Assembly: GCF_004403065.1 (NCBI RefSeq)
Contig: NZ_SOHA01000034.1
Span: 1 to 64,000, forward strand
From: Cryobacterium cryoconiti
Lineage (GTDB): Bacteria > Actinomycetota > Actinomycetes > Actinomycetales > Microbacteriaceae
Reading direction: 5' to 3'
Length of the DNA: 64,000 nucleotides
Below are positions 1-8,837 of this stretch, piece after piece. The position numbers and the translations under genes were made by a program. The notes below the pieces were generated by a model, which did no database searches, had not been told where the DNA came from, and saw only the letters and a list, made by a program, of their open reading frames with translations. Within the stretch, counting starts at the first letter, position 1. Each line of letters begins with the position of its first letter.

Positions 1-504
1 CGCCGCGGTCGCGGGCACCGGAACGGCCGGCGCCGCGGCGGCCGGCGCCATCCGGGTCGCCACCGCCAGACGGCGGGCGCGCACCATGCCGGCCAGGAGC
101 GGCAGCGCCGTTCCGGAGGGACGCTGATCGGTTCCGGCTCCGCACTCGACCTGGAACCGGTTCACGGACGCGAAGGACTGTTCCCGCCAGGTCGCCACGC
201 CGGCACCCGACAGCTCGTCGGAACCGGTACTGGTGGTCAGTCGCAGGGACACGTCACCCCGAACGATGGCGTTGACGCCGGCACCGTCGACGAGGCTGCC
301 CTGCCAGGTCACCAACACGAAGGACGGTGCCGTGAACAGGCCACGCGACGTGAGCGCGTCGAGAACTCCCTGCACTCCTCCGTCGAGGCTGACCCACAGC
401 CGATCGGCCTGGTCCGCCGAGCCGTCAGACCGCACCACGACGAGCTGTCCGTCCCGCGTTGCCGCCAGCCAGTCCCCCGACTCGTCGTATTCATACGAGA
501 GCAT
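1..504 (-). CDS. Conserved hypothetical protein, possibly FHA-domain protein (partial)
   Basis: The reading frame is open from an ATG at 504 to the window edge (168 codons), so the C-terminus is missing. The visible part begins MLSYEYDESGDW and contains a Trp/Gly-rich beta region; its last visible residues are Ala/Pro-rich, like an interdomain linker. It lies 8 nt downstream of the PP2C phosphatase on the same strand. In Microbacteriaceae this phosphatase is often followed by an FHA-domain protein with such a linker, which would make the two a phospho-signalling pair. The FHA fold itself is not visible here, so the name rests on context. Confidence 0.6.
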   Translation of the reverse strand, partial: MLSYEYDESGDWLAATRDGQLVVVRSDGSADQADRLWVSLDGGVQGVLDALTSRGLFTAPSFVLVTWQGSLVDGAGVNAIVRGDVSLRLTTSTGSDELSGAGVATWREQSFASVNRFQVECGAGTDQRPSGTALPLLAGMVRARRLAVATRMAPAAAAPAVPVPATAA

Positions 505-512
505 CTGTCCTC

Positions 513-1442
513 TTACCCCTGGCTTCTCGGCCTCGTGTCCTCGAGATGCTCGTGCATCCCCGTCGCTCGCTCACTCGTGTTCGCGGGGTCGTCCTGCTCG
601 GGATTGCCGAGCACCGACTCCACATACACGACCGTAACGTTATCGTGCCCGCCCCGTGCCAGTGCCGCGTCGACGAGGACCTCGGCCAGGGACCGGTCCG
701 GCTCCGCAGTCCCGTCGTACGATGCGAGCAGCGTCTCGATCTCACCGGTGGCGAGTTCCTTGGTCAGCCCGTCGGAGCAGATCAGGAACGAGTGGCGGCC
801 GGTCGCCGGCAGCAGCCATACATCGGCGTCCACGGACTCGTCCGCACCGATCGCGCGTGTGATCACGTTGCGTTCCGGATGCTGTTCCGCCTCTTCCTGG
901 GAGATGAGACCGGCGTCGACCAGCTCCTGTACCGCGGAGTGGTCCACGCTCAACTGAACCAGCGTGCGTCCGTCCCAGGTGTAGACGCGGGAGTCGCCGA
1001 TGTTGAAGGCCATCCAGTGAAAGCCCACATCGTCGCCGGCGTCGACGAATGCCACACCGGAAAGGGTGGTCCCGGACACGGCAGTGCCGTAGTCGTCGAC
1101 GGCGCTCAGGTCACGCACGGCGTCGTTCGACGAGTGGATCGCGTCGAGGATGCGTTCCGGCGTCGAGGGTGCGTCCCGGGCGATGTGCTCGTCGAACACT
1201 CGCGCAACGGTCTGGCTGGCGACATCGCCGTGGGCGTGACCGCCCATGCCGTCCGCGACGAAGAAGACCGGCGCCTGGGCCATGAAGCTGTCCTCGTTGA
1301 CCTTGCGTTCCCGGCCGACGTCGCTGGCCGCGCTGAACACGAAGCGCGCCCGGGTTTCGGGGAGCACCAACTCACTCTCACTCTGCACGGCCACGTCTGC
1401 TCCAGTGTTCACTTGCCTGCGGTGCAGGGCTACGAATGTCAT
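513..1442 (-). CDS. PP2C-family serine/threonine phosphatase
   Basis: This is a metal-dependent protein phosphatase of 309 aa that removes phosphate from Ser/Thr in signalling proteins. The PP2C motifs appear in order: DVGRERKVNED (about residues 41-51), the metal site FFVADGMGGHAHG (60-72), SGTT (123-126), NIGDSRVY (147-154), ITRAIG (194-199), ICSDGLT (221-227) and HDNVTVVY (266-273). No membrane segment is seen, so it is likely cytosolic. I chose the ATG at 1442 because it overlaps the terC stop codon as ATGA, which suggests translational coupling; GTG codons about 10 and 17 residues further in are alternatives. Confidence 0.9.
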   Translation of the reverse strand: MTFVALHRRQVNTGADVAVQSESELVLPETRARFVFSAASDVGRERKVNEDSFMAQAPVFFVADGMGGHAHGDVASQTVARVFDEHIARDAPSTPERILDAIHSSNDAVRDLSAVDDYGTAVSGTTLSGVAFVDAGDDVGFHWMAFNIGDSRVYTWDGRTLVQLSVDHSAVQELVDAGLISQEEAEQHPERNVITRAIGADESVDADVWLLPATGRHSFLICSDGLTKELATGEIETLLASYDGTAEPDRSLAEVLVDAALARGGHDNVTVVYVESVLGNPEQDDPANTSERATGMHEHLEDTRPRSQG

Positions 1443-2464
1443 TCCTCGATGAGGTGGGGAATTTCCTCGGCGAGGGTGTGGCCGCGGCGGCGCGCATCCC
1501 GTCGAGCCTTGATCACACTGGCAATGGTGGCCACGGCCATGGAGACGATGATCACGCCCAGCGAAGTCCAGGTGTCGATCTCCGGCGCCCACGCCACGCC
1601 CTCGCCACCGTTGATGAAGAACACCTCATTGTTGTGCAGGGCATGCAAGACGAGCTTGACGCCGATGAAGAACAGGATGAAGGCGATGCCGTACTTGAGG
1701 TACTCGAGGCGTTCGAGCAGCCCGCCGAGCAGGAAGTAGAGCTGGCGCAGGCCCATCAGGGCGAACACGTTCGCGGTGAACACGATGAAGGGACTCTGCG
1801 TGATGCCGAAGATGGCCGGAATCGAGTCCAGGGCGAAGACCAGGTCCGTGGTGCCGATCGCGAGCAGCACGATCAACATCGGGGTGAAGACCTTCTTGCC
1901 GTCGATCAGAGTGCGCAGTTTCGAACCGTCGAACGACGAGGAGATGTTCATGTGCTTGCGCAGGTAGCGGATCAGGCCGTTGTCGGCCTCGTCCACGTCC
2001 GAATCCTTCGCCAAAGCCTGGTGCGCGGCCGTGTAGAGCAGGAACGCGCCGAAGATGTAGAAGATCCAGCTGAAGTTCTCGATCAGCTGCGCCCCCAGCA
2101 GAATGAAGATTCCGCGCAGCACGAGGGCGATGATGATGCCCACGATCAGCACTTCCTGCTGGTATTTCCGGGGCACGGAGAACCTGGCCATGATGATGAC
2201 GAAGACGAAGAGGTTGTCGATGCTCAGGCTGTACTCGGTGAGCCAGCCGGCAAGGAACTGCCCCGCGTGCTCCGCGTCGCCCAGCACCAGCATCAGCAGG
2301 GCGAAGACCAGGGCCAGTGCCACATAGAAGGCTACCCACAGGCTGGCCTCACGCATCGAGGGCACGTGAGGGCGCTTGAAGACGATGAGAAGATCGGCGA
2401 TCAGGATGAGCGTCAGAACGACGAGTGACCCAATCTCGAACCAGAGCGGAAGAGCCATTTCCAT
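1439..2464 (-). CDS. TerC family integral membrane protein
   Basis: This is a 341-aa TerC/Alx-type membrane protein, a family linked to manganese or other metal-ion export and tellurite resistance. Several hydrophobic segments are visible, with the conserved acidic intramembrane motifs SIDNLFVF and TTDLVFALDSIPA that are typical of the family. The start MEMALPLW at 2464 has AAAGG 10 nt upstream; an in-frame TTG 18 nt earlier would absorb that site and is less likely. The gene is co-transcribed with the PP2C gene, which it overlaps by 4 nt. The 200-nt leader upstream was inspected for a manganese riboswitch and none could be supported. Confidence 0.9.
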   Translation of the reverse strand: MEMALPLWFEIGSLVVLTLILIADLLIVFKRPHVPSMREASLWVAFYVALALVFALLMLVLGDAEHAGQFLAGWLTEYSLSIDNLFVFVIIMARFSVPRKYQQEVLIVGIIIALVLRGIFILLGAQLIENFSWIFYIFGAFLLYTAAHQALAKDSDVDEADNGLIRYLRKHMNISSSFDGSKLRTLIDGKKVFTPMLIVLLAIGTTDLVFALDSIPAIFGITQSPFIVFTANVFALMGLRQLYFLLGGLLERLEYLKYGIAFILFFIGVKLVLHALHNNEVFFINGGEGVAWAPEIDTWTSLGVIIVSMAVATIASVIKARRDARRRGHTLAEEIPHLIEE

Positions 2465-2659
2465 GCGGGTAGAGCCTTTCAATCAAAGAGGTGCTGAAGG
2501 CAGCACGAAACCCGAAAGTCTCTCCCGTATCAACAGATCGATACCGCCGTGCCGAGGCCCCTGCGGTGCGGCCCGTGTGGACGACCACGGCGACGGGCCC
2601 GGAACGGGTCCAGAGGGATGCTTCCCTTCACTCGGTGGAGTCTACCGGGGCTCCCGCTT

Positions 2660-2700
2660 AAAAATAGAAACCCGGCCCCCTTCAGAGAAGGGAACCGGGT
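2660..2700 (-). terminator. Rho-independent terminator of tRNA-Glu
   Basis: Read on the minus strand just after tRNA-Glu, a hairpin pairs CCCGG..GAAGGG with CCCTTC..CCGGG around a 3-nt loop, with one 2x2 internal mismatch. It is followed by CTATTTTT. Stem plus U-tract make this a classic terminator. It separates the tRNA from terC. Confidence 0.85.
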
Positions 2701-2707
2701 GGTGTTG

Positions 2708-2780
2708 TGACCCCAGCGGGATTCGAACCCGCGTTACCGCCGTGAGAGGGCGATGTCCTAGGCCGCTAAACGATGGGGCC
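2708..2780 (-). tRNA. tRNA-Glu (CTC anticodon)
   Basis: The 73-nt minus-strand sequence starts GGCCCCATCG and ends GGGGTCA. The acceptor stem GGCCCCA pairs with TGGGGTC, including one G-U. The anticodon loop CTCTCAC gives anticodon CTC, and the T-arm has GGTTCGAATCC. The 3' CCA is not encoded. Confidence 0.95.
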
Positions 2781-2834
2781 GTTTTGCAACTCTCCTAATA
2801 TGCCACACGCCCGCGAGGAAACCAAACTGAGCGG

Positions 2835-3734
2835 TCAGACGTGCACGAAGAGCGCTCCGGGCACCACGTCGATCTGCACCGGCAGAGCGCCCACCCGTTC
2901 CCCGTCGGCGTAGGCGACGACACGGTCGGCGTCGATCCGGATGCTGCGGCACCTCGTGATCTCAACCTGCGGAAGGGTCGTATGCGTGCCAGAGAATACT
3001 TTGGGGAACACCCGCAGAAAGCCGGCGCGCGACATCGGGGCAACGATGAACAGGTCCAGCAGCCCGTCGTCGATCAGCGCTCCCGGGACGATACGCATGC
3101 CGCCACCGATGGACACGTTGTTGGCGACGGAGATCAGCATGGCACGCGCCCGGCGCTGCATGCCGTCGACGGTCAACCGGTACGTGATGGGACGGAAGGT
3201 GGCGAGCACCAGGAGCACGGCCAGGGTGTACCGACTACTCCCCCGCGGCCGACGCATCCGGTTGGCCCGTTCGTTCACGACGGCGTCGAAACCGGCCGAG
3301 AGTACGCCCGCGAACCAGGTCGTCGTGTTGCCGCGGTGCACGCGCGCGGCGTCGATGGCTCGGGGCGGCCGGGTGAGGGCATCGAGCAGATGGCGGATGG
3401 CGGCATCCGTGTCGTCGACCGGGATACCGAGTCCGCGGGCCAGGTCGTTCCCCGTGCCGCACGGCACGATGGCCAGCGGCCGTCGCGTTCCGGCCAGGAG
3501 ATTGGTGCCGAGGCTGACCATGCCGTCGCCGCCGACGACGACGAGAACGTCGACCTCCGGCACCAGCGCGGCCTGCACGTCCCGGCGAAGGGCGTCGAAG
3601 CCGGCGGCGCTCAGACCGGTCACCCGGTGTCCGGCCCGGTTCAGCGCCGCAACCACCCGGGGGCCGACGTCTCGACGACTGCTGAATGAGGCGGCTGGAT
3701 TGATGGCGACGACGATGTGGAGAGGGGGAGGCAC
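2835..3734 (-). CDS. Diacylglycerol/lipid kinase family protein
   Basis: This 299-aa protein belongs to the DagK/LCB5 family, which phosphorylates diacylglycerol or related lipids with ATP. The nucleotide-binding signature VVVGGDGMVS and the motif PCGTGNDLARGLGIP are both present, and the C-terminal half is the beta-rich domain of the family. The start is GTG (MPPPLHIVV) with only a weak Shine-Dalgarno sequence, so the mRNA may be nearly leaderless. It is divergent from the hydrolase gene at 3791. The exact lipid substrate cannot be read from sequence. Confidence 0.88.
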   Translation of the reverse strand: MPPPLHIVVAINPAASFSSRRDVGPRVVAALNRAGHRVTGLSAAGFDALRRDVQAALVPEVDVLVVVGGDGMVSLGTNLLAGTRRPLAIVPCGTGNDLARGLGIPVDDTDAAIRHLLDALTRPPRAIDAARVHRGNTTTWFAGVLSAGFDAVVNERANRMRRPRGSSRYTLAVLLVLATFRPITYRLTVDGMQRRARAMLISVANNVSIGGGMRIVPGALIDDGLLDLFIVAPMSRAGFLRVFPKVFSGTHTTLPQVEITRCRSIRIDADRVVAYADGERVGALPVQIDVVPGALFVHV

Positions 3735-3790
3735 CGCTCAAGTATGCCGCCAGCTTGCAGCTCGCCGGGATTGGGGATTAGATCGGACCC

Positions 3791-4429
3791 ATGAAACTCA
3801 CGAAGCTCGAGCACGCAGCGCTGGTCCTGGACAAGGGCGGGCGCCGGCTGTTCGTCGATCCCGGTTCGTTCACGAGCCCGTTGACCGACACCGCCCGGGC
3901 TGCCGCCATCGTGATCACCCACGAACATCCCGATCACTGGACCCCGGAGCAGTTGGACCGCATCATCTCGATGAACCCCGACATTCCGATCTTCGGCCCG
4001 GCCGGCGTCGCCGCCGCCGCGCCCGACTATCCCGTGACTGTCGTCGCAGCCGGCGATACCGTGGTCGCCGAGCCGTTCACCCTGCGCTTCTTCGGCGGCA
4101 CCCATGCCGTCATCCACGAGACGATCCCGGTGATCGACAACCTCGGGGTGCTGGTCGACGACGAGCTGTACTACGGCGGTGACTCGTTCGCGCTGCCGGA
4201 AGGCGTGACGGTGCAGACTCTCGCCGTGCCCGCCGGCGCACCGTGGCTCAAGATCAGTGAGGTGATGGACTACGTGCTCGCGCTGGCGCCCCGCCGCACC
4301 TTCCCGACGCACGAAATGGGGCTCTCCCGGGGCGGCAAGGATCTCTCCAACGCCAGGATCAAGTGGGCCACCGAGCAGAACGGCGGCGACTTCTTGCCGC
4401 TCGAGCCGAACGAGTCCCTCGACCTGTGA
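3791..4429 (+). CDS. Metallo-beta-lactamase-fold hydrolase (UlaG-like)
   Basis: The 212-aa protein begins MKLTKLEHAALVLD and has the metal-binding motif THEHPDHW near residue 44 (HxHxDH). Later metal ligands are seen in FGGTHAVIH and in YYGGDSF. This pattern matches small UlaG/RNase Z-like MBL-fold proteins that hydrolyse phosphodiester or ester bonds. It has no signal peptide and is probably cytosolic. It stands alone between a divergent lipid kinase and the heptad-repeat protein; the substrate is unknown. Confidence 0.85.
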   Translation: MKLTKLEHAALVLDKGGRRLFVDPGSFTSPLTDTARAAAIVITHEHPDHWTPEQLDRIISMNPDIPIFGPAGVAAAAPDYPVTVVAAGDTVVAEPFTLRFFGGTHAVIHETIPVIDNLGVLVDDELYYGGDSFALPEGVTVQTLAVPAGAPWLKISEVMDYVLALAPRRTFPTHEMGLSRGGKDLSNARIKWATEQNGGDFLPLEPNESLDL

Positions 4430-4698
4430 TGGTTGACACTCCTTTCGGGGGGTAGCTCTGTAGGAATCCCACAAGGATCACGGGACCAGCACGGAATGTG
4501 TTGGCCGCAGCCCTGAACTTTTTCGAGCCTTCGATTCTGCGCCTGCCCCGCTGCTACGTTCGTGTGACTTCGGCGCGCCACCGTGCCGCGCGGCTTTCGA
4601 CCAGGAGCCGCCACGCCGGAGTCTGACCGCGCACCGCACACACACCACGCGAGTTCCGGCATGCCCGCATGCCCGCTCGCGTCTTCCGAGGAGCCTCA

Positions 4699-6369
4699 AT
4701 GATGAGATCTGACCGTGCCCTGTCCCGCCGTAGCACTCTCGGCATCCGTTCCACCGTGACCGGACTCTCCCTGATGTTGGTCATGCTGCTGACCTTCTTC
4801 TTTCTCACGACCGGGCGGCTGGCCAGTGGCGCCGGAGAACTCTCCACCGGCGCCGTGAAAGCGGAAGCCGGCTCCGTGAAAGTCGCCGGCGGAGCAGCGA
4901 AACTCGCTGTGGGCGCCGAAACACTGTCGGAGGGCGCGGCAGCCGCGGCCGCCGGGGCGACCGACCTCCAGGCCGGCGTGACCCGGGCCAATACGGGTGC
5001 CGGCAGTCTGGCGACGGGTGCGGCGAGCGCCTCGGCCGGGGCGGGGACCCTCCTCGAAGGCGCACTCACGAGCGTCAGCGGCAGCACCAGGCTCCAGATC
5101 GGCGCGGAGTCCGCCCGGCTGGGAGCGGAAACGCTGTCCGCCGGAGCCGCCACCGCCGCGACCGGAGCAAACACCCTCGCTACCGGTGCCGGAGCGGCTG
5201 CGACCGGTGCGGCGACTCTCGCCGCCGGCGTGGCCACCGCCGGGACCGGCGCAACGAAGGTCTCCGCCGGAGCGACGCAGGTTGCCGCCGGTGCGGCAAC
5301 CCTGGCCACCGGCGCCGGCGAGGTCACCCTCGGTGCCACGACGGCTCGCGACGGTTCGGTCCTGCTCGCCGCTGGAACGGCATCTGCCGCCCAGGGCGCG
5401 GACCAGGCCCGGCGCGGGGCGGAAGCCCTCGCGCTGGGAGCGAACGGCCTCAGCAGCGGAGCGAGCAGCGTTGCTGCGGGCGCCACGAAGCTGGACGGAG
5501 CCCTCGCCGCTCTCTCCGCTCAGGTTGAGGCGGACACGATCTCTCAGGAAGCCCTCCTGGCCACCCTCAAGGGATTGAGCTCCGCCGCCACGACTCTGAG
5601 CACGGGCACCGCGGGGGTCGAGTCCGGGGCTGTCGCCCTTCGGGACGGTTCTGCGGTCCTCCGAGACGGATTGACGCCTTTGAGCGCGGGCACTGCGGTG
5701 CTCGAGACGAAATCGGCTGCGCTGCGCGACGGACTCACGACCCTTGCCGCCGGTGCGGCCAAGGTGTCCGGTGGAGCCGCTGCGGTGGCCGCCGGGACGG
5801 GCGCCGTAGCAAAGGGCGCCTCGGAACTGCAGGTCGGCACGCAGGCTCTCACCGCCGGGTCCGAGCGGGTCGCGGCGGGCACCAGCGCGGTCTCCACCGG
5901 TGCGAGTTCCCTGCAGGGCGGCGTCGGCAAAGTGGCTGCCGGCGCCTCATCGTTGTCGACCGGAGCGACGACCCTCGCAACGGGCGCTGTGAGTCTCGCC
6001 GACGGCGCGACCCGCATCTCGGTCGGGGCCGGGTCACTGGCTGACGGCACGCAGACCCTCGCGGCTGGTGCATCCACCCTGGTCGCCGGAACCACCGCGC
6101 TGGAAACCGGGTCCACGGCCCTGGCCGCCGGCACCGAGAAGGTATCGGCCGGATCCGGGACGCTCCTCGACGGCGCGAACACACTCGCGGCAGGCACCGC
6201 CGAACTGAGCGCAGGCAACGCCAAGGTGGCCGCGGGGTCAGACAAGCTGGCCGATGGCGCCGAGACGGTGAGCTTCAACCGTGCGGCGCCCGGGATCATG
6301 GTCCTGGTCGGCCTGCTTCTGGCGGGGGCGGCCGTCTGGCTGTTCCGCCGCCTGAGAATGGCCCGCTGA
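4699..6369 (+). CDS. Membrane-anchored Leu/Gly heptad-repeat protein
   Basis: The 556-aa protein has a transmembrane helix at about residues 20-38 and a second at about 531-549. Between them is one continuous array of heptads of the form GxxxLxx. Counting from Gly44 to Gly520, all 69 positions keep exact 7-residue spacing and 63 are Gly; the exceptions are 268, 275, 282, 289, 296 and 338. Similar heptads occur in the middle of YhgE/Pip and some MmpL-associated proteins, but here almost nothing else is present. The start MMRSDRAL is chosen because GAGGAG ends 4 nt before it. A MacB-like ABC transporter lies downstream after a hairpin. Function is unknown; an extracytoplasmic rod or tether is an inference. 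Confidence 0.85.
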   Translation: MMRSDRALSRRSTLGIRSTVTGLSLMLVMLLTFFFLTTGRLASGAGELSTGAVKAEAGSVKVAGGAAKLAVGAETLSEGAAAAAAGATDLQAGVTRANTGAGSLATGAASASAGAGTLLEGALTSVSGSTRLQIGAESARLGAETLSAGAATAATGANTLATGAGAAATGAATLAAGVATAGTGATKVSAGATQVAAGAATLATGAGEVTLGATTARDGSVLLAAGTASAAQGADQARRGAEALALGANGLSSGASSVAAGATKLDGALAALSAQVEADTISQEALLATLKGLSSAATTLSTGTAGVESGAVALRDGSAVLRDGLTPLSAGTAVLETKSAALRDGLTTLAAGAAKVSGGAAAVAAGTGAVAKGASELQVGTQALTAGSERVAAGTSAVSTGASSLQGGVGKVAAGASSLSTGATTLATGAVSLADGATRISVGAGSLADGTQTLAAGASTLVAGTTALETGSTALAAGTEKVSAGSGTLLDGANTLAAGTAELSAGNAKVAAGSDKLADGAETVSFNRAAPGIMVLVGLLLAGAAVWLFRRLRMAR

Positions 6370-6386
6370 CCGACGACCGGCGGAAA

Positions 6387-6418
6387 GCGGGGCCCGGATC
6401 GATCGATCCGGGCCCCGC
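6387..6418 (+). terminator. Hairpin terminator after the heptad-repeat gene
   Basis: This is a perfect inverted repeat with GCGGGGCCCGGATC paired to GATCCGGGCCCCGC, 17 nt after the stop codon. No T-tract follows, as is common for actinobacterial hairpin terminators. Confidence 0.65.
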
Positions 6419-6510
6419 TGCGCTCGTTCCGGCACGTTTGGGAGGCAGCTACGGTATTTTGTGCTTGCACACGGCCTGCCCGCTTCTCACTCCGAAGGAT
6501 GCCGACTCCC

Positions 6511-7233
6511 ATGACAGTTCCCGTTCTCTCCGCCCGGAATATCGGCAAGTCCTATGGCAGCGGGGCCAACCGCTTCGATGCGCTCACGGGGGTGTCCGTG
6601 GACATCCATTCGGGTGAGTCCGTCGCGATCGTCGGCAAGAGCGGATCGGGCAAGTCCACCCTGATGCACCTGCTGGCATTGTTGGACGACCCGGACACCG
6701 GCGAGCTGCTGGTCGAGGGAACGGATGCGAAGAAACTCAAGGGCAAAGAGGTGAACCGGCTCCGCAATCAGGACTTCGGTTTCGTCTTCCAGCAGTTCTT
6801 CCTCACCGCCAACGCGAGCGTGCTCGACAACGTCGTGCTCCCCCTCAAGATCGCCGGGATCGGCCCGAAAGAGCGCAAAGCCCGAGGCATGGCGGCCCTG
6901 GAACAGTTGGAGCTGGCCGACAAAGCCAGAAACAAGGCCATCAACCTGTCCGGAGGTCAGAAGCAGCGCGCCGTCATCGCCCGCGCCCTGGTAAACAACC
7001 CGAAGGTGATCTTCGCGGATGAGCCCACCGGCAACCTGGACACGGCGACCGGCGCTGTCGTGGAAGACATCCTCTTCGCCCTCAACAAGGACCAGGGCAT
7101 CACGCTCATCATCGTCACCCACGACAGCGACCTCGCGGCGCGCTGTGACCGCCAGATCTATATCCGGGACGGCCGCGAGGACCCCACCCGGTCCCCCGAG
7201 GCCCTCGCGAAGCCCGCAGGAGGCCACGCATGA
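6511..7233 (+). CDS. ABC transporter ATP-binding protein (MacB/LolD type)
   Basis: This 240-aa ATPase energises the permease encoded next to it. The Walker A motif GKSGSGKST is near residue 40, the Q-loop FVFQQFF follows, then the signature LSGGQKQRAVIARAL, Walker B VIFADEPTGNLD and the switch histidine in IVTHD. The LLALLDDPDTGE region resembles LolD/MacB-type ATPases. I chose MTVPVL at 6511 because AAGGA lies 10 nt upstream; an ATG 12 nt earlier overlaps that site. It overlaps the permease start by 4 nt (ATGA), so the two are translationally coupled. Confidence 0.92.
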   Translation: MTVPVLSARNIGKSYGSGANRFDALTGVSVDIHSGESVAIVGKSGSGKSTLMHLLALLDDPDTGELLVEGTDAKKLKGKEVNRLRNQDFGFVFQQFFLTANASVLDNVVLPLKIAGIGPKERKARGMAALEQLELADKARNKAINLSGGQKQRAVIARALVNNPKVIFADEPTGNLDTATGAVVEDILFALNKDQGITLIIVTHDSDLAARCDRQIYIRDGREDPTRSPEALAKPAGGHA

Positions 7234-8531
7234 AGTTCATCGACATCATCACCAGCGCGATCGCGAACAGTTTCCGCAGCAAACTCCGCACCGGCCTGAC
7301 CGTCGTCGCCATCTTCATCGGTGCCTTCACCCTCACCATCACCAGCGGCATCGGCACCGGGGTGACGAGCTACATCAACAGCCAGGTCTCGGCGATCGGG
7401 GCGGCGGACGTGCTCACCGTGTCCAAGGCCGACGACGCCGCGGCGGCAACGGATGACGGACCGGCACCGTATGACCCCGACAAGGCCACCGCGATCAGCC
7501 TGGGCAACGGGTCGCGCCCGGGGAGCACCATCCAGGCGCTCACCACGGCCGACCTCGACACCATCAGGGCGACCGACGGCATCCTCAGCGTCGACCCGTC
7601 GGTGCAGGTGACTCCCGAGTACATCGAGTACGCCGACAGCGGCAAGTTCGAACTCACCGTCAATGCGGCCGCCACGCTCACCACGGCTGATCTGGCCGCC
7701 GGGGAGCAGCTGGACAACGAGAGCACCGCCGACGAGATCCTGCTGCCGACGAACTACCTCGACACGCTGGGGTTCAGCACGCCGGAGACGGCCATCGGGG
7801 AAACCGTCACTATCGGCATCACGGATTTCGCGGGCACCGCTCAGCAGGTCCCGGCCACCGTCGTCGGCGTGCAGAATGAGACCATCCTGGGTGCCGGGGC
7901 CGGGCTCAACCAGACGCTGACGGACCGGTTGCGCGAGGTGGAACTCTCCGGCACTTCGGTCGAAGCCGCGCAGAGCTACGCCACCGCGACCGCCCGGTTC
8001 GACCTGGACGCCACCGACGCCGAGATCACAGCGATCAAGGACGACCTCGCGGACCAGGGCTACGCCTCGCAGACCGTCGCGGACCAGATCGGCTCGTTCG
8101 AGACCGTGATCAATGTGATCATCGGCGTACTGAACGCCTTCGCCGTGATCGCGTTGATCGCGGCCGGCTTCGGCATCATCAACACCCTGCTGATGAGCGT
8201 GCAGGAACGCACCCGGGAGATCGGGCTGATGAAGGCCATGGGCATGAACGGTGGCCGCGTCTACGCCCTGTTCAGCACCGAGGCCGTCTTCATCGGTTTT
8301 CTGGGCAGCGCCCTGGGTGCCCTCGTCGCGGTCGGCGTCGGCTCCCTGGTCAGCAATATCCTCGCCAGCACCGTGTTCGAGAATCTGCCCGGACTTCAGG
8401 TGGTGCAGTTCGCGCCCAGCTCGATCGCCATCATCATCGGCGTCGTCATGCTGATCGCCTTCCTCGCCGGCACCCTCCCGGCCCGGGCCGCCGCCCGGCA
8501 GAACCCGATCGACGCCCTGCGCTACGAGTGA
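7230..8531 (+). CDS. FtsX-like ABC transporter permease (MacB family)
   Basis: The 433-aa permease has one N-terminal membrane segment (about residues 20-42), a large extracytoplasmic domain of roughly 240 residues, and three C-terminal membrane segments, which is the MacB/FtsX architecture. The conserved cytoplasmic motif VQERTREIGLMKAMGMNGG and the terminal AARQNPIDALRYE are typical. With the coupled ATPase it forms a type VII ABC system, usually exporting or extracting substrates at the outer face of the membrane. The substrate is unknown. The heptad-repeat protein just upstream may be a partner. Confidence 0.9.
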   Translation: MKFIDIITSAIANSFRSKLRTGLTVVAIFIGAFTLTITSGIGTGVTSYINSQVSAIGAADVLTVSKADDAAAATDDGPAPYDPDKATAISLGNGSRPGSTIQALTTADLDTIRATDGILSVDPSVQVTPEYIEYADSGKFELTVNAAATLTTADLAAGEQLDNESTADEILLPTNYLDTLGFSTPETAIGETVTIGITDFAGTAQQVPATVVGVQNETILGAGAGLNQTLTDRLREVELSGTSVEAAQSYATATARFDLDATDAEITAIKDDLADQGYASQTVADQIGSFETVINVIIGVLNAFAVIALIAAGFGIINTLLMSVQERTREIGLMKAMGMNGGRVYALFSTEAVFIGFLGSALGALVAVGVGSLVSNILASTVFENLPGLQVVQFAPSSIAIIIGVVMLIAFLAGTLPARAAARQNPIDALRYE

Positions 8532-8595
8532 CGCGTGCGGGTCTCCAGGGGCTCCGCGGGACATCCGTCGCGAACCGGCATCCGTCGTCACGCAA

Positions 8596-8664
8596 CTGAG
8601 GAGATTTTCGCGAATCGCCGGTTGGGCCGGCCGGATGAGCGGCGTGTTGCGAAAATCTCCGCAG
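8596..8664. repeat. Long imperfect palindrome A between convergent genes
   Basis: Arms 8596-8619 and 8641-8664 pair over 24 positions with three mismatches and one G-T wobble, around a 21-nt loop. Both arms carry GGAGATTTTCGC. It lies in the 306-nt gap between the ABC permease and ald, whose 3' ends face each other, so it could act as a bidirectional terminator. The core GGAGATTTTC recurs in palindrome B at 39622-39708. Nothing else is recognisable in the gap. Confidence 0.75.
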
Positions 8665-8837
8665 AAAGCGCGAGGACAACGGATGCCCGGGGTCGGGCAA
8701 TCTCCCCCGCCCGGTCACGGGTCTCGCCAGGCTCCACCTCGGTACGGGCGGCTGTGACGGCTCGGGGCGCGCCCGGCGAGCCAGCCACCCGCCGGCCACC
8801 CGGAACCCAGCCCCGAGCAACACCCGGAAGTCCGCCG

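Noticed and set aside
2465-2657. Manganese riboswitch (yybP-ykoY type) upstream of terC
   Set aside because: The leader is long enough and GC-rich hairpins exist, but the conserved loop sequences of that riboswitch could not be matched.
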